Of a DNA stretch of 64,000 nucleotides, positions 9,379 through 19,571 are shown piece by piece (the first letter of the stretch is position 1; each line of letters opens with the position of its first letter). The position numbers and the translations under genes were made by a program. The notes beneath the pieces were generated by a model. The model was not told where the DNA came from. It worked only from the letters and a program-made list of their open reading frames with translations, and did no database searches. The stretch comes from Arsenophonus sp031446145 (GTDB lineage Bacteria; Pseudomonadota; Gammaproteobacteria; Enterobacterales; Enterobacteriaceae), in contig CP132903.1 in assembly GCA_031446145.1 (NCBI GenBank), positions 744,001 through 808,000 of the forward strand, in the 5' to 3' direction.

Positions 9379-10551
9379 ATGACGAATAATCGTCATTTTT
9401 CAATGCAACCAAAACCTTTAACTATTGGTCTTGTTGCAGGAGAAATATCAGGAGATATTCTTGGCGCATCTCTTATTCGTACACTAAAAGAACAAATACC
9501 TCATATACGTTTTATAGGAATCGCAGGTCCATTAATGAAAAGAGAAGGTTGTCAATCATGGTATGAAATCGAAGAACTTTCTGTTATGGGAATTGTTGAG
9601 ATTTTTGGAAGATTGCCTAGATTATTAAAGATTCGATCTGACTTAATTAAACGTTTTTTAAAATTACAACCCGATATTTTTATTGGTATAGATTCACCGG
9701 ATTTTAATATTTCTCTTGAAAAAAAATTAAAAAAAAATGGCATAAAAACTATTCATTATGTTAGTCCTTCTTTTTGGGCTTGGCGTAAAAATCGTATTTT
9801 TAAAATAGGAAAATCTACAGATTTGGTGCTTGCTTTTTTGCCTTTTGAAAAAAAGATTTATGATTATTATAAGATACCTTGTTATTTAATAGGTCATACA
9901 ATGGCCAATAATATACCTTTAAAACCGGATAAAAGAAATGCGCGATTGCAATTAAGAATAGCTGATGATGCTAAATATTTAGCTATTTTGCCTGGTAGTC
10001 GTTGTTCTGAAGTTGAAATGTTAACTAAAGATTTTTTATATGCTGCTGAAATTTTAATTCAAGAATTTCCTAAGTTAAAAATTTTAGTTCCTGTAGTTAA
10101 TAAAAAATGTCGTAATAAATTTGAAGCTATTTATAAAGAAATTGGACTGCAATTGCCATTAGAAATTATAGAAGGTCAGGCACTATTAGTTATGATTTCT
10201 GCAGATGTGACTTTATTAGCTTCAGGGACAGCTACATTAGAATGTATGTTGGCAAAATGCCCCATGGTAGTCGGGTATCGTATGAAAGTAATTACTTATT
10301 GGTTAGCAAAATTTTTTATTAAAACATCCTACATTTCTTTACCTAATTTATTAGCAGGAGATACATTAGTTCAAGAATTTATACAGTATGCATGTAAACC
10401 TAAAGAATTAGCTAAATCACTTAAATATTTATTGATTGATTTACATACAGTTAAGAAACTAAAAAAAAGATTTTTAGAATTACATAAAAGTATTCGTAGT
10501 AATGATGATGAACAATTAGCAAAAGTTGTTTTAGAACTTAGTAAAAAGTAA
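9379..10551 (+). CDS. lpxB: Lipid-A-disaccharide synthase
   Basis: LpxB condenses UDP-2,3-diacylglucosamine with lipid X to form the beta-1,6-linked disaccharide of lipid A; it is a peripheral GT-B glycosyltransferase. The protein has 390 residues (E. coli 382). Diagnostic segments are VAGEISGDILGASLIR near the N-terminus, GIDSPDFN, HYVSPSFWAWR, LPGSRCSEVEML and ASGTATLECML in the donor-binding half. A good AGGAG precedes ATG 9379. It closes the lipid A cluster; rnhB, which normally follows, is absent. Confidence 0.98.
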   Translation: MTNNRHFSMQPKPLTIGLVAGEISGDILGASLIRTLKEQIPHIRFIGIAGPLMKREGCQSWYEIEELSVMGIVEIFGRLPRLLKIRSDLIKRFLKLQPDIFIGIDSPDFNISLEKKLKKNGIKTIHYVSPSFWAWRKNRIFKIGKSTDLVLAFLPFEKKIYDYYKIPCYLIGHTMANNIPLKPDKRNARLQLRIADDAKYLAILPGSRCSEVEMLTKDFLYAAEILIQEFPKLKILVPVVNKKCRNKFEAIYKEIGLQLPLEIIEGQALLVMISADVTLLASGTATLECMLAKCPMVVGYRMKVITYWLAKFFIKTSYISLPNLLAGDTLVQEFIQYACKPKELAKSLKYLLIDLHTVKKLKKRFLELHKSIRSNDDEQLAKVVLELSKK

Positions 10552-10837
10552 ATTTTTATTAAATAGATATTTTATTTTGATTATAAAAATGTAAAAAATT
10601 ATTTTAATAACAGATACACATTAAAAATATTAACGTAATAGTTTTAGTTTAGTTATTAGAAAATTGGTTAGCTTATTAATATTTCTGATATTATCATTTT
10701 TCATCAAAAATTCTCATTTTGATAAATTTCATAGTAAAATATTTGTTATAAAAAAAACATATTAAAAAATATTTTTAATATTTTTTAATAAAAATTTATA
10801 TATTTGTTGTGTAATAATTTATAAGAGCTTATTAAAA
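10552..10837. other. Spacer where rnhB is expected
   Basis: In the backbone order rnhB (RNase HII) lies between lpxB and dnaE. The 286 bases here are too short for it and carry stops in every frame. No RNase HII motif is readable. The run probably also contains a dnaE promoter, but no convincing -35/-10 pair stands out. Confidence 0.6.
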
Positions 10838-13800
10838 ATGTCTGAGCCACGTTTTGTACATTTACGTGTACATACCGATTATTCTATTATAGATGGGTTA
10901 ATAAAAATTGATGCGTTAATTCATAAAGTGGCAGAACTTGGTATGCCAGCATTAGCAATAACTGATTTTACTAATTTATATGGATTAATAAAATTTTATA
11001 TTACAGCACATAATTTTGGAATAAAACCAATTATTGGAGCTGATTTTTATGTAGAAAATGAATTATTAGGTGATGAAATCACACATTTAACAATTCTTGT
11101 CAAAAACAATCAAGGTTATCATAACTTAATATTACTTATTTCTGAAGCTTATAAAAAAGGTTATGGAGCAATTGGACCAACGATAAAAAGAGAATGGTTA
11201 GTTGCACATAAAGAAGGATTATTATTACTTTCTGGTGCTTGTATGGGAGATGTTGGCAAATGTTTATTACGTAAAAATACAAAACTTCTTGAGCAGTGTT
11301 TAAAGTTTTATCAAACTCATTTTCATAATAATTATTATTTAGAACTTGTTAGAACAGGATTACCTGATGAAGAAAATTATTTGTATAAAGCTATAGATTT
11401 AGCGGCAACAACAGGTATACCTGTTGTTGCTACAAATAATGTGCGTTTTATGCACAGTAATGATTTTTCAGTGCATGAAATACGTGTTGCTATTCACAAT
11501 GGTATTACATTATCTGATATAAAAAGATCTAAAAATTATAGTCCTCAGCAATATTTACGTAATGAAGAAGAAATGGTTGCATTATTTTCTGATATCCCTG
11601 CAGCACTTAAAAACAGTGTTGAAATTGCTAAGCGTTGTAATGTAATAATTCCTTTAGGTGAATATTTTTTGCCAAAATTTCCTACAGGTGATATAGACAC
11701 AAAAGATTTTTTGATTCGAAATGCTAAAATTGGGCTTGAAAAACGTTTGCAATTTTTATATCCAGATAAAAAAAAGAGAGATAAAAAGAGATTAAAGTAT
11801 ATCAAACGTTTAAATACTGAATTACAAATAATTAATAAAATGGGTTTTCCTGGTTATTTTCTTATTGTAATGGAGTTTATTCAATGGGCAAAAGATAATA
11901 ATATCCCTGTAGGTCCAGGTCGTGGTTCAGGTGCTGGTTCATTAGTGGCCTATTCATTAGAAATCACCGATTTAGATCCTTTGAAATTTGATTTGTTATT
12001 TGAACGTTTTTTAAATCTTGAGCGTATTTCCATGCCAGATTTTGATATCGATTTTTGTATGGAAAAACGTGATCAAGTGATTGATCACGTTGCGCAAATT
12101 TATGGTCGTGACGCGGTTTCACAAATTATTACTTTTGGTACCATGGCAGCAAAAGGAGCAATTCGAGATGTGGGAAGAGTACTTGGTTATTCATATAGTT
12201 TTGTTAATCGAATTTCTAAATTAGTTCCTTTTGAACACGGTATAACCATAAAAAAAGCCTTGGTTTTGGAGCCACAATTACAAGAACTTTATCACAAAGA
12301 AGAAGAAGTAAAAGAATTAATAGATATTGCTTGTAAACTTGAAGGTATAACTCGTAATGCTGGCAAACATGCTGGTGGTGTAGTTATTGCGCCAACAAAA
12401 ATTACAGATTTTACACCATTATATTGTGATTCAGAAGGAAGAAATCCACTTACACAATTTGATAAAAATGATGTTGAATATGTAGGTTTAGTAAAATTTG
12501 ATTTTCTTGGTCTTAGAACATTAACCATAATTAAGTGGGCATTAAAAATGATTAATGATTGTCGATTTCAAAAAAAATTACAGAATATCAATATAAGTGC
12601 TATTCCTTTAAATGATGAAAAATGTTTTGAATTGTTGCGAAGAGGAGAAACAACAGCAGTATTTCAATTAGAATCTAATGGGATAAAAGATTTAATTAAA
12701 CGATTACGTCCAGATTCTTTTAATGATATAATTGCTTTAATTGCACTTTTTCGTCCTGGCCCATTACAATCAGGAATGGTCGATAATTTTATTAATCGTA
12801 AGAATGGAAGAGAAGCAATTTCTTATCCTGATGTTGTATGGCAACATGAGTTATTGCAACCAATTTTAGAGCCTACATATGGTATTATTCTTTATCAAGA
12901 ACAAGTCATGAAAATTGCTCAGGTACTTGCCGGTTATACTTTAGCTGAAGCAGATATGTTGCGTCGAGCAATGAGTAAAAAAAAACCAGAAGAAATGTTT
13001 AAGCAGCGATTAATCTTTAAAAAAGGAATTATTAAAAATGGCATTGATAGTAAATTAGGAATGAAAATTTTTAATTTATTAGAAAAATTTGCTGGTTATG
13101 GTTTTAATAAATCACATTCCACTGCTTATGCATTAGTCTCTTACCAAACACTTTGGTTAAAAGTACATTATCCAGCTGAATTTATGGCAGCTGTTCTAAC
13201 AGCAGATATGGATAATACTGATAAAATAGTTACTTTAATTGATGAATGTTGGCGTATGGGGTTAAAAGTGTTACCACCTGATATTAATACTGGACTATAC
13301 AATTTTCATGTTAATAAAAATAATGAAATTATTTATGGAATAGGCGCAATTAAAGGTATTGGTGAAGTTCCAGTAGCAGCTATTGTTCGATCGCGTCAGC
13401 AAGATGGTTATTTTAAAGATATTTTTGATTTTTGTAAACGAATTGGTACTCAAAAACTGAATCGTCGAGTAATGGAGAAATTAATTATGTCAGGTGCTTT
13501 TGATCATTTAGGTCAGCATCGTGCAGAGTTAATGTTTTCATTGAAAGATGCATTTAAAGTGGCTGATCAACATTCTAAAGCAGAGGCTATTGGACAAGGT
13601 GATATGTTTGGTGAATTAGTTGAATTTCCTGAACGTGTAAAAAAAACATATTCTAATATACCTAAATGGAATGAAAATATTTTATTAGAAAATGAACGTG
13701 AAAGTTTAGGGTTTTATTTAACTGGACATCCTATTAATGCTTATTTATCAGAAATTAAACGTTATATTACTAGATTACGTTTAAAGGATGTTGCTTCATT

Positions 13801-14332
13801 TCTTCATGGAGAGAGATCAACAGTGGTTGGTTTAGTATCAAAATTTAAAATTATGACAACTAAAAATGCTCATAAGATTAGTATATGTACTTTGGATGAT
13901 GGCTCTGGACGTTTAGATATAATACTTTTTTCAGATGTGTTTAAAAAATATAACCATTTGGTAGAAAAAAATAAAATATTAATTGCTACAGGAAAGATCA
14001 GTTTTGATGATTTTAATGGTCTTTATAAAATGTCTGTTTATAAATTAATCGAACTTAGTAAAGCACGAGAAAAATATTTAAAAAGTATTTGCATTGTATT
14101 AAAAGAAATAAGAACTGCTAGTAAGGAGTTATTAACAAGTCTTGATAAAATATTAAACCCTTACTGTTCAGGAACAATCCCAGTTTATCTTTATGATAAT
14201 AATCATCAAAAAAAAGAAGATAGCACTAAATTAAATTTAGTTTTTACTTGGTATGTTATTCCTACAGATCATCTTTTAAGTGAGCTGAGAATGTTCTTAA
14301 GTAATCAGAAGATTGAATTAAAATTTGATTAA
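10838..14332 (+). CDS. dnaE: DNA polymerase III alpha subunit
   Basis: DnaE is the replicative polymerase catalytic subunit. The protein has 1164 residues (E. coli 1160) and is intact. The PHP domain occupies the first ~270 residues (begins FVHLRVHTDYS). The polymerase active site includes the paired aspartates of PDFDIDFCMEKRD near 400 and the GRGSGAGSLVAY loop. The internal clamp-binding motif reads QGDMF, a one-residue variant of the E. coli QADMF, and an OB fold follows (CTLDDGSGRLDIILFSD). An in-frame nine-A tract lies in the conserved MSKKKPEEM segment. accA starts 11 nt downstream. Confidence 0.98.
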   Translation: MSEPRFVHLRVHTDYSIIDGLIKIDALIHKVAELGMPALAITDFTNLYGLIKFYITAHNFGIKPIIGADFYVENELLGDEITHLTILVKNNQGYHNLILLISEAYKKGYGAIGPTIKREWLVAHKEGLLLLSGACMGDVGKCLLRKNTKLLEQCLKFYQTHFHNNYYLELVRTGLPDEENYLYKAIDLAATTGIPVVATNNVRFMHSNDFSVHEIRVAIHNGITLSDIKRSKNYSPQQYLRNEEEMVALFSDIPAALKNSVEIAKRCNVIIPLGEYFLPKFPTGDIDTKDFLIRNAKIGLEKRLQFLYPDKKKRDKKRLKYIKRLNTELQIINKMGFPGYFLIVMEFIQWAKDNNIPVGPGRGSGAGSLVAYSLEITDLDPLKFDLLFERFLNLERISMPDFDIDFCMEKRDQVIDHVAQIYGRDAVSQIITFGTMAAKGAIRDVGRVLGYSYSFVNRISKLVPFEHGITIKKALVLEPQLQELYHKEEEVKELIDIACKLEGITRNAGKHAGGVVIAPTKITDFTPLYCDSEGRNPLTQFDKNDVEYVGLVKFDFLGLRTLTIIKWALKMINDCRFQKKLQNINISAIPLNDEKCFELLRRGETTAVFQLESNGIKDLIKRLRPDSFNDIIALIALFRPGPLQSGMVDNFINRKNGREAISYPDVVWQHELLQPILEPTYGIILYQEQVMKIAQVLAGYTLAEADMLRRAMSKKKPEEMFKQRLIFKKGIIKNGIDSKLGMKIFNLLEKFAGYGFNKSHSTAYALVSYQTLWLKVHYPAEFMAAVLTADMDNTDKIVTLIDECWRMGLKVLPPDINTGLYNFHVNKNNEIIYGIGAIKGIGEVPVAAIVRSRQQDGYFKDIFDFCKRIGTQKLNRRVMEKLIMSGAFDHLGQHRAELMFSLKDAFKVADQHSKAEAIGQGDMFGELVEFPERVKKTYSNIPKWNENILLENERESLGFYLTGHPINAYLSEIKRYITRLRLKDVASFLHGERSTVVGLVSKFKIMTTKNAHKISICTLDDGSGRLDIILFSDVFKKYNHLVEKNKILIATGKISFDDFNGLYKMSVYKLIELSKAREKYLKSICIVLKEIRTASKELLTSLDKILNPYCSGTIPVYLYDNNHQKKEDSTKLNLVFTWYVIPTDHLLSELRMFLSNQKIELKFD

Positions 14333-14343
14333 TAGGAATATTT

Positions 14344-15303
14344 ATGACCCTTAATTTTTTAGATTTTGAACAACCAATTGTCGATTTAGAAGAAAAAATT
14401 AATTCTTTGATGACGGTGAATCGTAAGGATACTCAATTAGATATTGATTTAGATGAAGAAATTGCTAAGTTGCATGAAAAAAGTATAGAACTTACTAAAA
14501 AAATTTTTTCTAATTTATGTGCTTGGCAAATCTCTCAACTAGCTCGTCATCCAATGAGACCTTATACTCTAGACTATATTCGACATATATTTACTCATTT
14601 TCAAGAATTAGCTGGTGATCGCACTTATGCTGATGATAAAGCAATTGTTGGTGGTTTAGCTCGATTAGATGGACGTCCAGTAATGATTGTTGGCCATCAA
14701 AAAGGGCGTGAAATAAAAGAAAAAATTAGAAGGAATTTTGGTATGCCAGCACCAGAAGGATATCGTAAAGCTCTACGATTAATGAAAATTGCTGAGCGTT
14801 TTAAGTTGCCTATTATTACTTTTATTGATACACCTGGTGCTTATCCTGGCGTTGGTGCTGAAGAACGTGGTCAATCTAACGCAATTGCAAGCAATTTATG
14901 TGAAATGTCTCAATTTTCTGTTCCTATTATTTGTACAGTTATTGGTGAAGGAGGTTCTGGTGGTGCATTAGCAATTGGAGTAGGGGATAAAGTTAATATG
15001 CTACAATATAGCACTTATTCTGTTATTTCCCCAGAAGGTTGTGCTTCTATTCTTTGGAAAACTGTTGAAAAAGCCCCATTGGCAGCTGAAGCAATGGGAA
15101 TTACAGCCTCTCGTTTAAAATTACTCAAACTTATTGATAACATCGTTGAAGAACCACTAGGTGGTGCACATCGAAATTATACGCAAATTGCCAATAATCT
15201 TAAAAATCGTATTTTAGATGACTTAAGTGATATTGATTTGCTGGCTCCTGAAGATTTAAAGAATTATCGTTATCAACGTTTAATGGAATATGGTTATTGT
15301 TAA
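14344..15303 (+). CDS. accA: Acetyl-CoA carboxylase carboxyltransferase alpha subunit
   Basis: AccA pairs with AccD to transfer carboxyl from carboxybiotin on AccB to acetyl-CoA, making malonyl-CoA for fatty-acid synthesis. At 319 residues it equals E. coli AccA. Hallmark segments include TFIDTPGAYPGVGAEERGQS and GEGGSGGALAIGVGD, the crotonase-fold oxyanion region. It follows dnaE with a short spacer (GGAATA upstream of ATG). The biotin carboxylase and carrier subunits, AccC and AccB, are also in this window on the reverse strand. Confidence 0.98.
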   Translation: MTLNFLDFEQPIVDLEEKINSLMTVNRKDTQLDIDLDEEIAKLHEKSIELTKKIFSNLCAWQISQLARHPMRPYTLDYIRHIFTHFQELAGDRTYADDKAIVGGLARLDGRPVMIVGHQKGREIKEKIRRNFGMPAPEGYRKALRLMKIAERFKLPIITFIDTPGAYPGVGAEERGQSNAIASNLCEMSQFSVPIICTVIGEGGSGGALAIGVGDKVNMLQYSTYSVISPEGCASILWKTVEKAPLAAEAMGITASRLKLLKLIDNIVEEPLGGAHRNYTQIANNLKNRILDDLSDIDLLAPEDLKNYRYQRLMEYGYC

Positions 15304-15487
15304 ATTTATGGCTAATAATGACTTATGTTCAGAATTTATGATTACTAAAATAATTAATCATCTTTATTTATTTTTTAAAAATAAATTATTATAAATTATA
15401 ATAACTTGTGATATTTATTAAAAATATTTAACAGAGTCGTTCAGTTATTAAAATTAAATTATTTATAATAGTATTACTAAAATAATT

Positions 15488-16804
15488 ATGTGTATTAATG
15501 AAATAATATTTTTAAAGAAAATTCTTAAAAGTATTGGTTTTATAGAAAACATATTAGTAGGTTTTAGTGGTGGATTAGATTCAACGGTATTATTACATGC
15601 ACTAGTAAGATTACGTGAAATTATAAACCCTCATTTAAAGATTCGTGCACTTTATGTTCATCATGGAATTCATCATAAAGCTGATAATTGGTTAATTCAT
15701 TGTAAAAAAATATGTTTAAATTGGAAAGTAGAATTTCATTCGCAGTATATTCATATAGATCCAACTGAGAATGGTTTAGAAGGAGGAGCACGTATTGCTC
15801 GATATCAAGCATTTTGTAAAATATTATTACAAAAAGAAGTGCTTGTAACTGCACATCATTTAGATGATCAAGCTGAAACTTTTTTATTAGCATTAAAGCG
15901 TGGCAGTGGTCCAGCTGGGCTATCTTCTATGGCATTTTCTATACCTTTTTTCCATACTTATTTAATAAGACCGTTATTATCTTTTACTCGTAAAGAATTA
16001 GAGTTATATGCAAAAAAAAAATTACTTTGTTGGATAGAAGATGATAGTAATCAAAATAAATTTTATGATCGTAATTTTTTGCGTTTAAATATTATGCCAC
16101 ATTTTTGTAGTAGATGGCCAAATTTTTCTCATGCAGTTTTTAGAAGTGCTACTTTGTGTGCAGAACAAGAAGATTTATTAAATGAATTGTTAGAAGATTG
16201 TTTCTCACGTTTAATTACAGATAAAGGAGCATTAAGAATAACTGATTTATTAAGTTATTCTAAAATTAAGCGCAATGCAATATTACGACGTTGGTTTCGT
16301 TTACATAACATTTTGATGCCTTCCTATCTTCAATTAAAGATAATTTGGAAAGAAGTTATATGTGCACGAAATGATGCGAAACCAGAATTTATTTTAAAAA
16401 AAAATGTTATTCGTCGTTTTAAAAAAAAGTTATGGATTTTACCAAAATTTAAAGATATTACTAATATTTGTTTACCATGGCATCTTTCTACACCTCTGAT
16501 ATTACCTGATAATTTGGGTACTTTAATTATTACAAATCATGGGATCGGTTTTCGTTTTCCATTTTCTGATGAAAAAGTTACTGTTCGATTTGGAGTAAAA
16601 GGAAATATTAAAATTATTGGACGTCAACATTCTACAAAAAGTAAAAAATTATGGCAAGAATTAGGCATTGCGCCTTGGCTCAGAAAAAGAATTCCTTTAA
16701 TTTATTATAATGATGTACTTATTACAGCTGTTAATGTTTTTGTTACAGAATCAGGAAAATGTATTGATGGAATGGAACTGAAGCTGAATTTAATACAAGA
16801 ATAA
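15488..16804 (+). CDS. tilS: tRNA(Ile)-lysidine synthetase
   Basis: TilS attaches lysine to C34 of the CAU-anticodon tRNA-Ile, switching it to decode AUA, a frequent codon in AT-rich genomes and hence indispensable here. The protein has 438 residues (E. coli 432). The N-type ATP-pyrophosphatase P-loop SGGLDST is at 27-33, followed by LYVHHGIHHKADNW and the TAHHLDDQAETFLLALKRG segment. The C-terminal tRNA-binding domain is present to the end. The 184-nt spacer from accA holds nothing recognisable; genes between accA and tilS in E. coli (ldcC, yaeR) are gone. Confidence 0.96.
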   Translation: MCINEIIFLKKILKSIGFIENILVGFSGGLDSTVLLHALVRLREIINPHLKIRALYVHHGIHHKADNWLIHCKKICLNWKVEFHSQYIHIDPTENGLEGGARIARYQAFCKILLQKEVLVTAHHLDDQAETFLLALKRGSGPAGLSSMAFSIPFFHTYLIRPLLSFTRKELELYAKKKLLCWIEDDSNQNKFYDRNFLRLNIMPHFCSRWPNFSHAVFRSATLCAEQEDLLNELLEDCFSRLITDKGALRITDLLSYSKIKRNAILRRWFRLHNILMPSYLQLKIIWKEVICARNDAKPEFILKKNVIRRFKKKLWILPKFKDITNICLPWHLSTPLILPDNLGTLIITNHGIGFRFPFSDEKVTVRFGVKGNIKIIGRQHSTKSKKLWQELGIAPWLRKRIPLIYYNDVLITAVNVFVTESGKCIDGMELKLNLIQE

Positions 16805-17096
16805 CACAGCTTTTTAAATAAATATTTTTATTCCATGTATATAAAGATTCTAAAAAAATAACAATTATTAATTATGTGATATTAATTTTTTATACAAAAA
16901 TATAAATCATTATATAATTTATAATATATTAATATATATAAATATTTTTAATATTGATTAAAATTAGTAATAATATTTTTATAAAAAATAATCAAGAATA
17001 ATTAAAAGAACATAAAGAAAATTTACTAAATATTAATTTTTATTATTTTTTATAAAAATTAAGATTTATAGTGAATATCATGTCAGATATAATAAA
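16805..17096. other. Convergent spacer tilS/proS
   Basis: This is 292 bases of AT-rich sequence between the stops of two convergent genes. No GC-paired terminator hairpin is visible, and no coding remnant of the small genes that sit here in E. coli (rof, yaeQ, nlpE) can be read. Confidence 0.5.
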
Positions 17097-18809
17097 CTAG
17101 TTACATTTTTTTTTTAGAAAATTAATTATTTCAAGAAGATTAATAAATTCTTTTTTGTTATTTCTTCGATATTTATATTCTACTTGATTTTGGTTCAAAT
17201 GAAATTCACTAATTATTATTATATGCGGTATTCCAATAAGCTCTATGTCAGCAAACATTATACCTGGTTGTTCTTTTCGATCATCAAATAATACATCAAT
17301 ATTCTGTTTTTTTAATGCATGATAAATTTTTTCAGAAACTTCTTGAACACGATATGATTTATGCATATTTATAGGTAAAATTGCAACTTGAAAAGGTGCA
17401 ATAGCATCAGTCCAAATAATTCCTTTATCGTCATTGTTTTGTTCAATTGCTGCTGCGATAATTCTTGTTATACCAATCCCATAACACCCCATAGTAATAG
17501 TTTGATGATCCCCATTTTTATTTTGAACAGTAAAATTCATTGCTTTGGCATATTTTTCCCCAAGTTGAAAAATATGACCTACTTCAATTCCACGTTTTAT
17601 TTGTAGTATTCCTTTACCATCTGGGCTTGGATCTCCTGAGACGACATTCCGTAAATCATAAATATAAGGTATAGAAATATCTCTTTTCCAATTAATACCA
17701 AAATAATATTTGTTATCAATATTTGCTCCAGTAATAAAATCACTCATGACTGCAACACTACTATCTATAATTATAGGTATTAATAAATTTATTGGACCTA
17801 ATGTATTTGGATTAACTTTCAATATGTTTTTTATTTCTTCTTTTGTTGCAAATTTTAATGGAGTAGCAATTAAAGGATGTTTTTCTGCTTTTAGTTTATT
17901 TAATTCATGATCAGCACGGATTAATAAAGCAACAAGTTGATGCTCATGATTTTTGACACCGATTACTATTAAAGTTTTTGCGATTTTTTCAATAGGTAAA
18001 TTGTATAATTTTGCTAATTCAGTAATACTTTTTATGTTAGGTGTACTAACAAGACGCATATTTTCAGTAGGTTTAGGACGTTTTGTAAGACAAATAGTTT
18101 TGGCTAATTCAATATTAGCAGCATAATTTGATTTATTAGAAAAAACAATCTTATCTTCTCCACTGTCAGCTAATACTTGAAATTCATGTGATATATTACC
18201 ACCAATAGAGCCAGTGTCTGCTTTTACAACTCTAAAATTAAAACCAATACGTGTAAAAATTGTATTATATGTTTTGTACATGATATCGTAAGTTTTTTGA
18301 AGTGAGTTTTGATCGATATGAAATGAGTATGCGTCTTTCATAATAAATTCACGAGATCTTATAACACCAAAACGTGGTCTAATTTCATCACGAAATTTTG
18401 TTTGGATCTGATATACATTTAAAGGTAATTGTTTATAAGAATTTATTTCATGACGCATAAGATCAGTAATAACTTCTTCATTAGTAGGTCCCAGTACAAA
18501 AGATTCATCACCATGATACATAAAACTCAGTAATTCCGGTCCATATTGTTCCCATCGACGGCTTTTTTTCCATAATTTTGCAGGTTGAACTATTGGTGTA
18601 GCAATTTCAATTGCCCCAGTTTGGTTCATTTCTTCACGAATAATATTTTTAATTTTTTTTAATACTCGAACACCAGTTGGTAGCCAATCATATAATCCAG
18701 AAGCAAGTTTACGTATCATGCCTGCTTTAAGCATTAATTTATGACTAATTACTTCAGTATCTGAAGGAATTTCTTTTAAAGTGCAGAGAAGATATTGACT
18801 TGTTCTCAT
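17097..18809 (-). CDS. proS: Prolyl-tRNA synthetase
   Basis: ProS charges tRNA-Pro. It is a class II synthetase of the bacterial type with the editing (INS) domain; 570 residues versus 572 in E. coli. Motif 2 is seen in QIQTKFRDEIRPRFGVIRSREFIMKDAYSFH (about 137-170). The insertion domain occupies about 225-405, and motif 3 is GCYGIGITRIIAAAIEQN near 440-460. The C-terminal anticodon-binding domain includes VLFDDRKEQPGIMFADIELIGIPH. The order tilS then reverse proS matches the E. coli neighbourhood after loss of small genes. Confidence 0.98.
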   Translation of the reverse strand: MRTSQYLLCTLKEIPSDTEVISHKLMLKAGMIRKLASGLYDWLPTGVRVLKKIKNIIREEMNQTGAIEIATPIVQPAKLWKKSRRWEQYGPELLSFMYHGDESFVLGPTNEEVITDLMRHEINSYKQLPLNVYQIQTKFRDEIRPRFGVIRSREFIMKDAYSFHIDQNSLQKTYDIMYKTYNTIFTRIGFNFRVVKADTGSIGGNISHEFQVLADSGEDKIVFSNKSNYAANIELAKTICLTKRPKPTENMRLVSTPNIKSITELAKLYNLPIEKIAKTLIVIGVKNHEHQLVALLIRADHELNKLKAEKHPLIATPLKFATKEEIKNILKVNPNTLGPINLLIPIIIDSSVAVMSDFITGANIDNKYYFGINWKRDISIPYIYDLRNVVSGDPSPDGKGILQIKRGIEVGHIFQLGEKYAKAMNFTVQNKNGDHQTITMGCYGIGITRIIAAAIEQNNDDKGIIWTDAIAPFQVAILPINMHKSYRVQEVSEKIYHALKKQNIDVLFDDRKEQPGIMFADIELIGIPHIIIISEFHLNQNQVEYKYRRNNKKEFINLLEIINFLKKKCN

Positions 18810-19571
18810 TTTTTATGCATCCATAAATAAGTTTTTTGGAAAAAAACTTATTGTTGATTTTTTTAATAATGATTTGATAAATCTAAAAAAGAGATAACAT
18901 ACTTTTAATTTTTTTTAAAGTATAATAACATTATATTTAAAAATATAGATTATGGAATTGTCATAATAAATAAATGTTAATTTTGAGTAAAATATGATAT
19001 TTTAATGTAAAAATATTTGATAATAGAAGTGTGCATAAATATCATTTTCATTGTATATAAACTTTAAATTAGCATTTTTAAGCATGTAATTATTTTATTT
19101 TTATTTTTTAATTATTAAAAAAATTTTTATATTAATATATTTATGTTTTATTGCTAATTTTTATATAAAAAATATTTTAATATGATATTTTAGTTATTTT
19201 TATAAAATTTGAAAGAATATACATATAATCAAGATATATCAAAAAATTTGTTTTTTCTAAAAATTTTTATTTATTTTTTTAATAAAAATAATCAAATAAA
19301 ATTTGTGTTTTATATTTTATGATTAGGCAAAAAATAATATTTCATTAGCTATTTATTTTTATATATTTTTAGTACACAATATATCTTTTTAAAGATAGAT
19401 ATATTACTTATTAATAACTACTAAAACGTGATAAATTTAAAATTTAGATTTCTAATGTTTTTAGAGAAGTTTTTTTTAAATAAGCATATAATTTTGACAT
19501 CAATAAATAAGTTATTATATGACTCTATATAACAAAAAAATAAAAAACAAGATGTTTAGAGAATAAAAATT
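18810..19571. other. Divergent desert proS/ubiA
   Basis: 762 bases of AT-rich sequence separate divergent proS and ubiA. This is also a junction between two backbone blocks, so rearrangement or multi-gene loss has happened here. I see only a possible ubiA promoter near the right end and no coding remnant. Confidence 0.5.
19494..19521 (+). promoter_or_regulatory. Possible sigma-70 promoter for ubiA
   Basis: A perfect TTGACA at 19494-19499 is followed after 16 bases by TATATG at 19516-19521, about 50 bases before the ubiA start. In sequence this AT-rich, -10-like hexamers are common, so the argument rests mainly on the intact -35. Confidence 0.35.
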
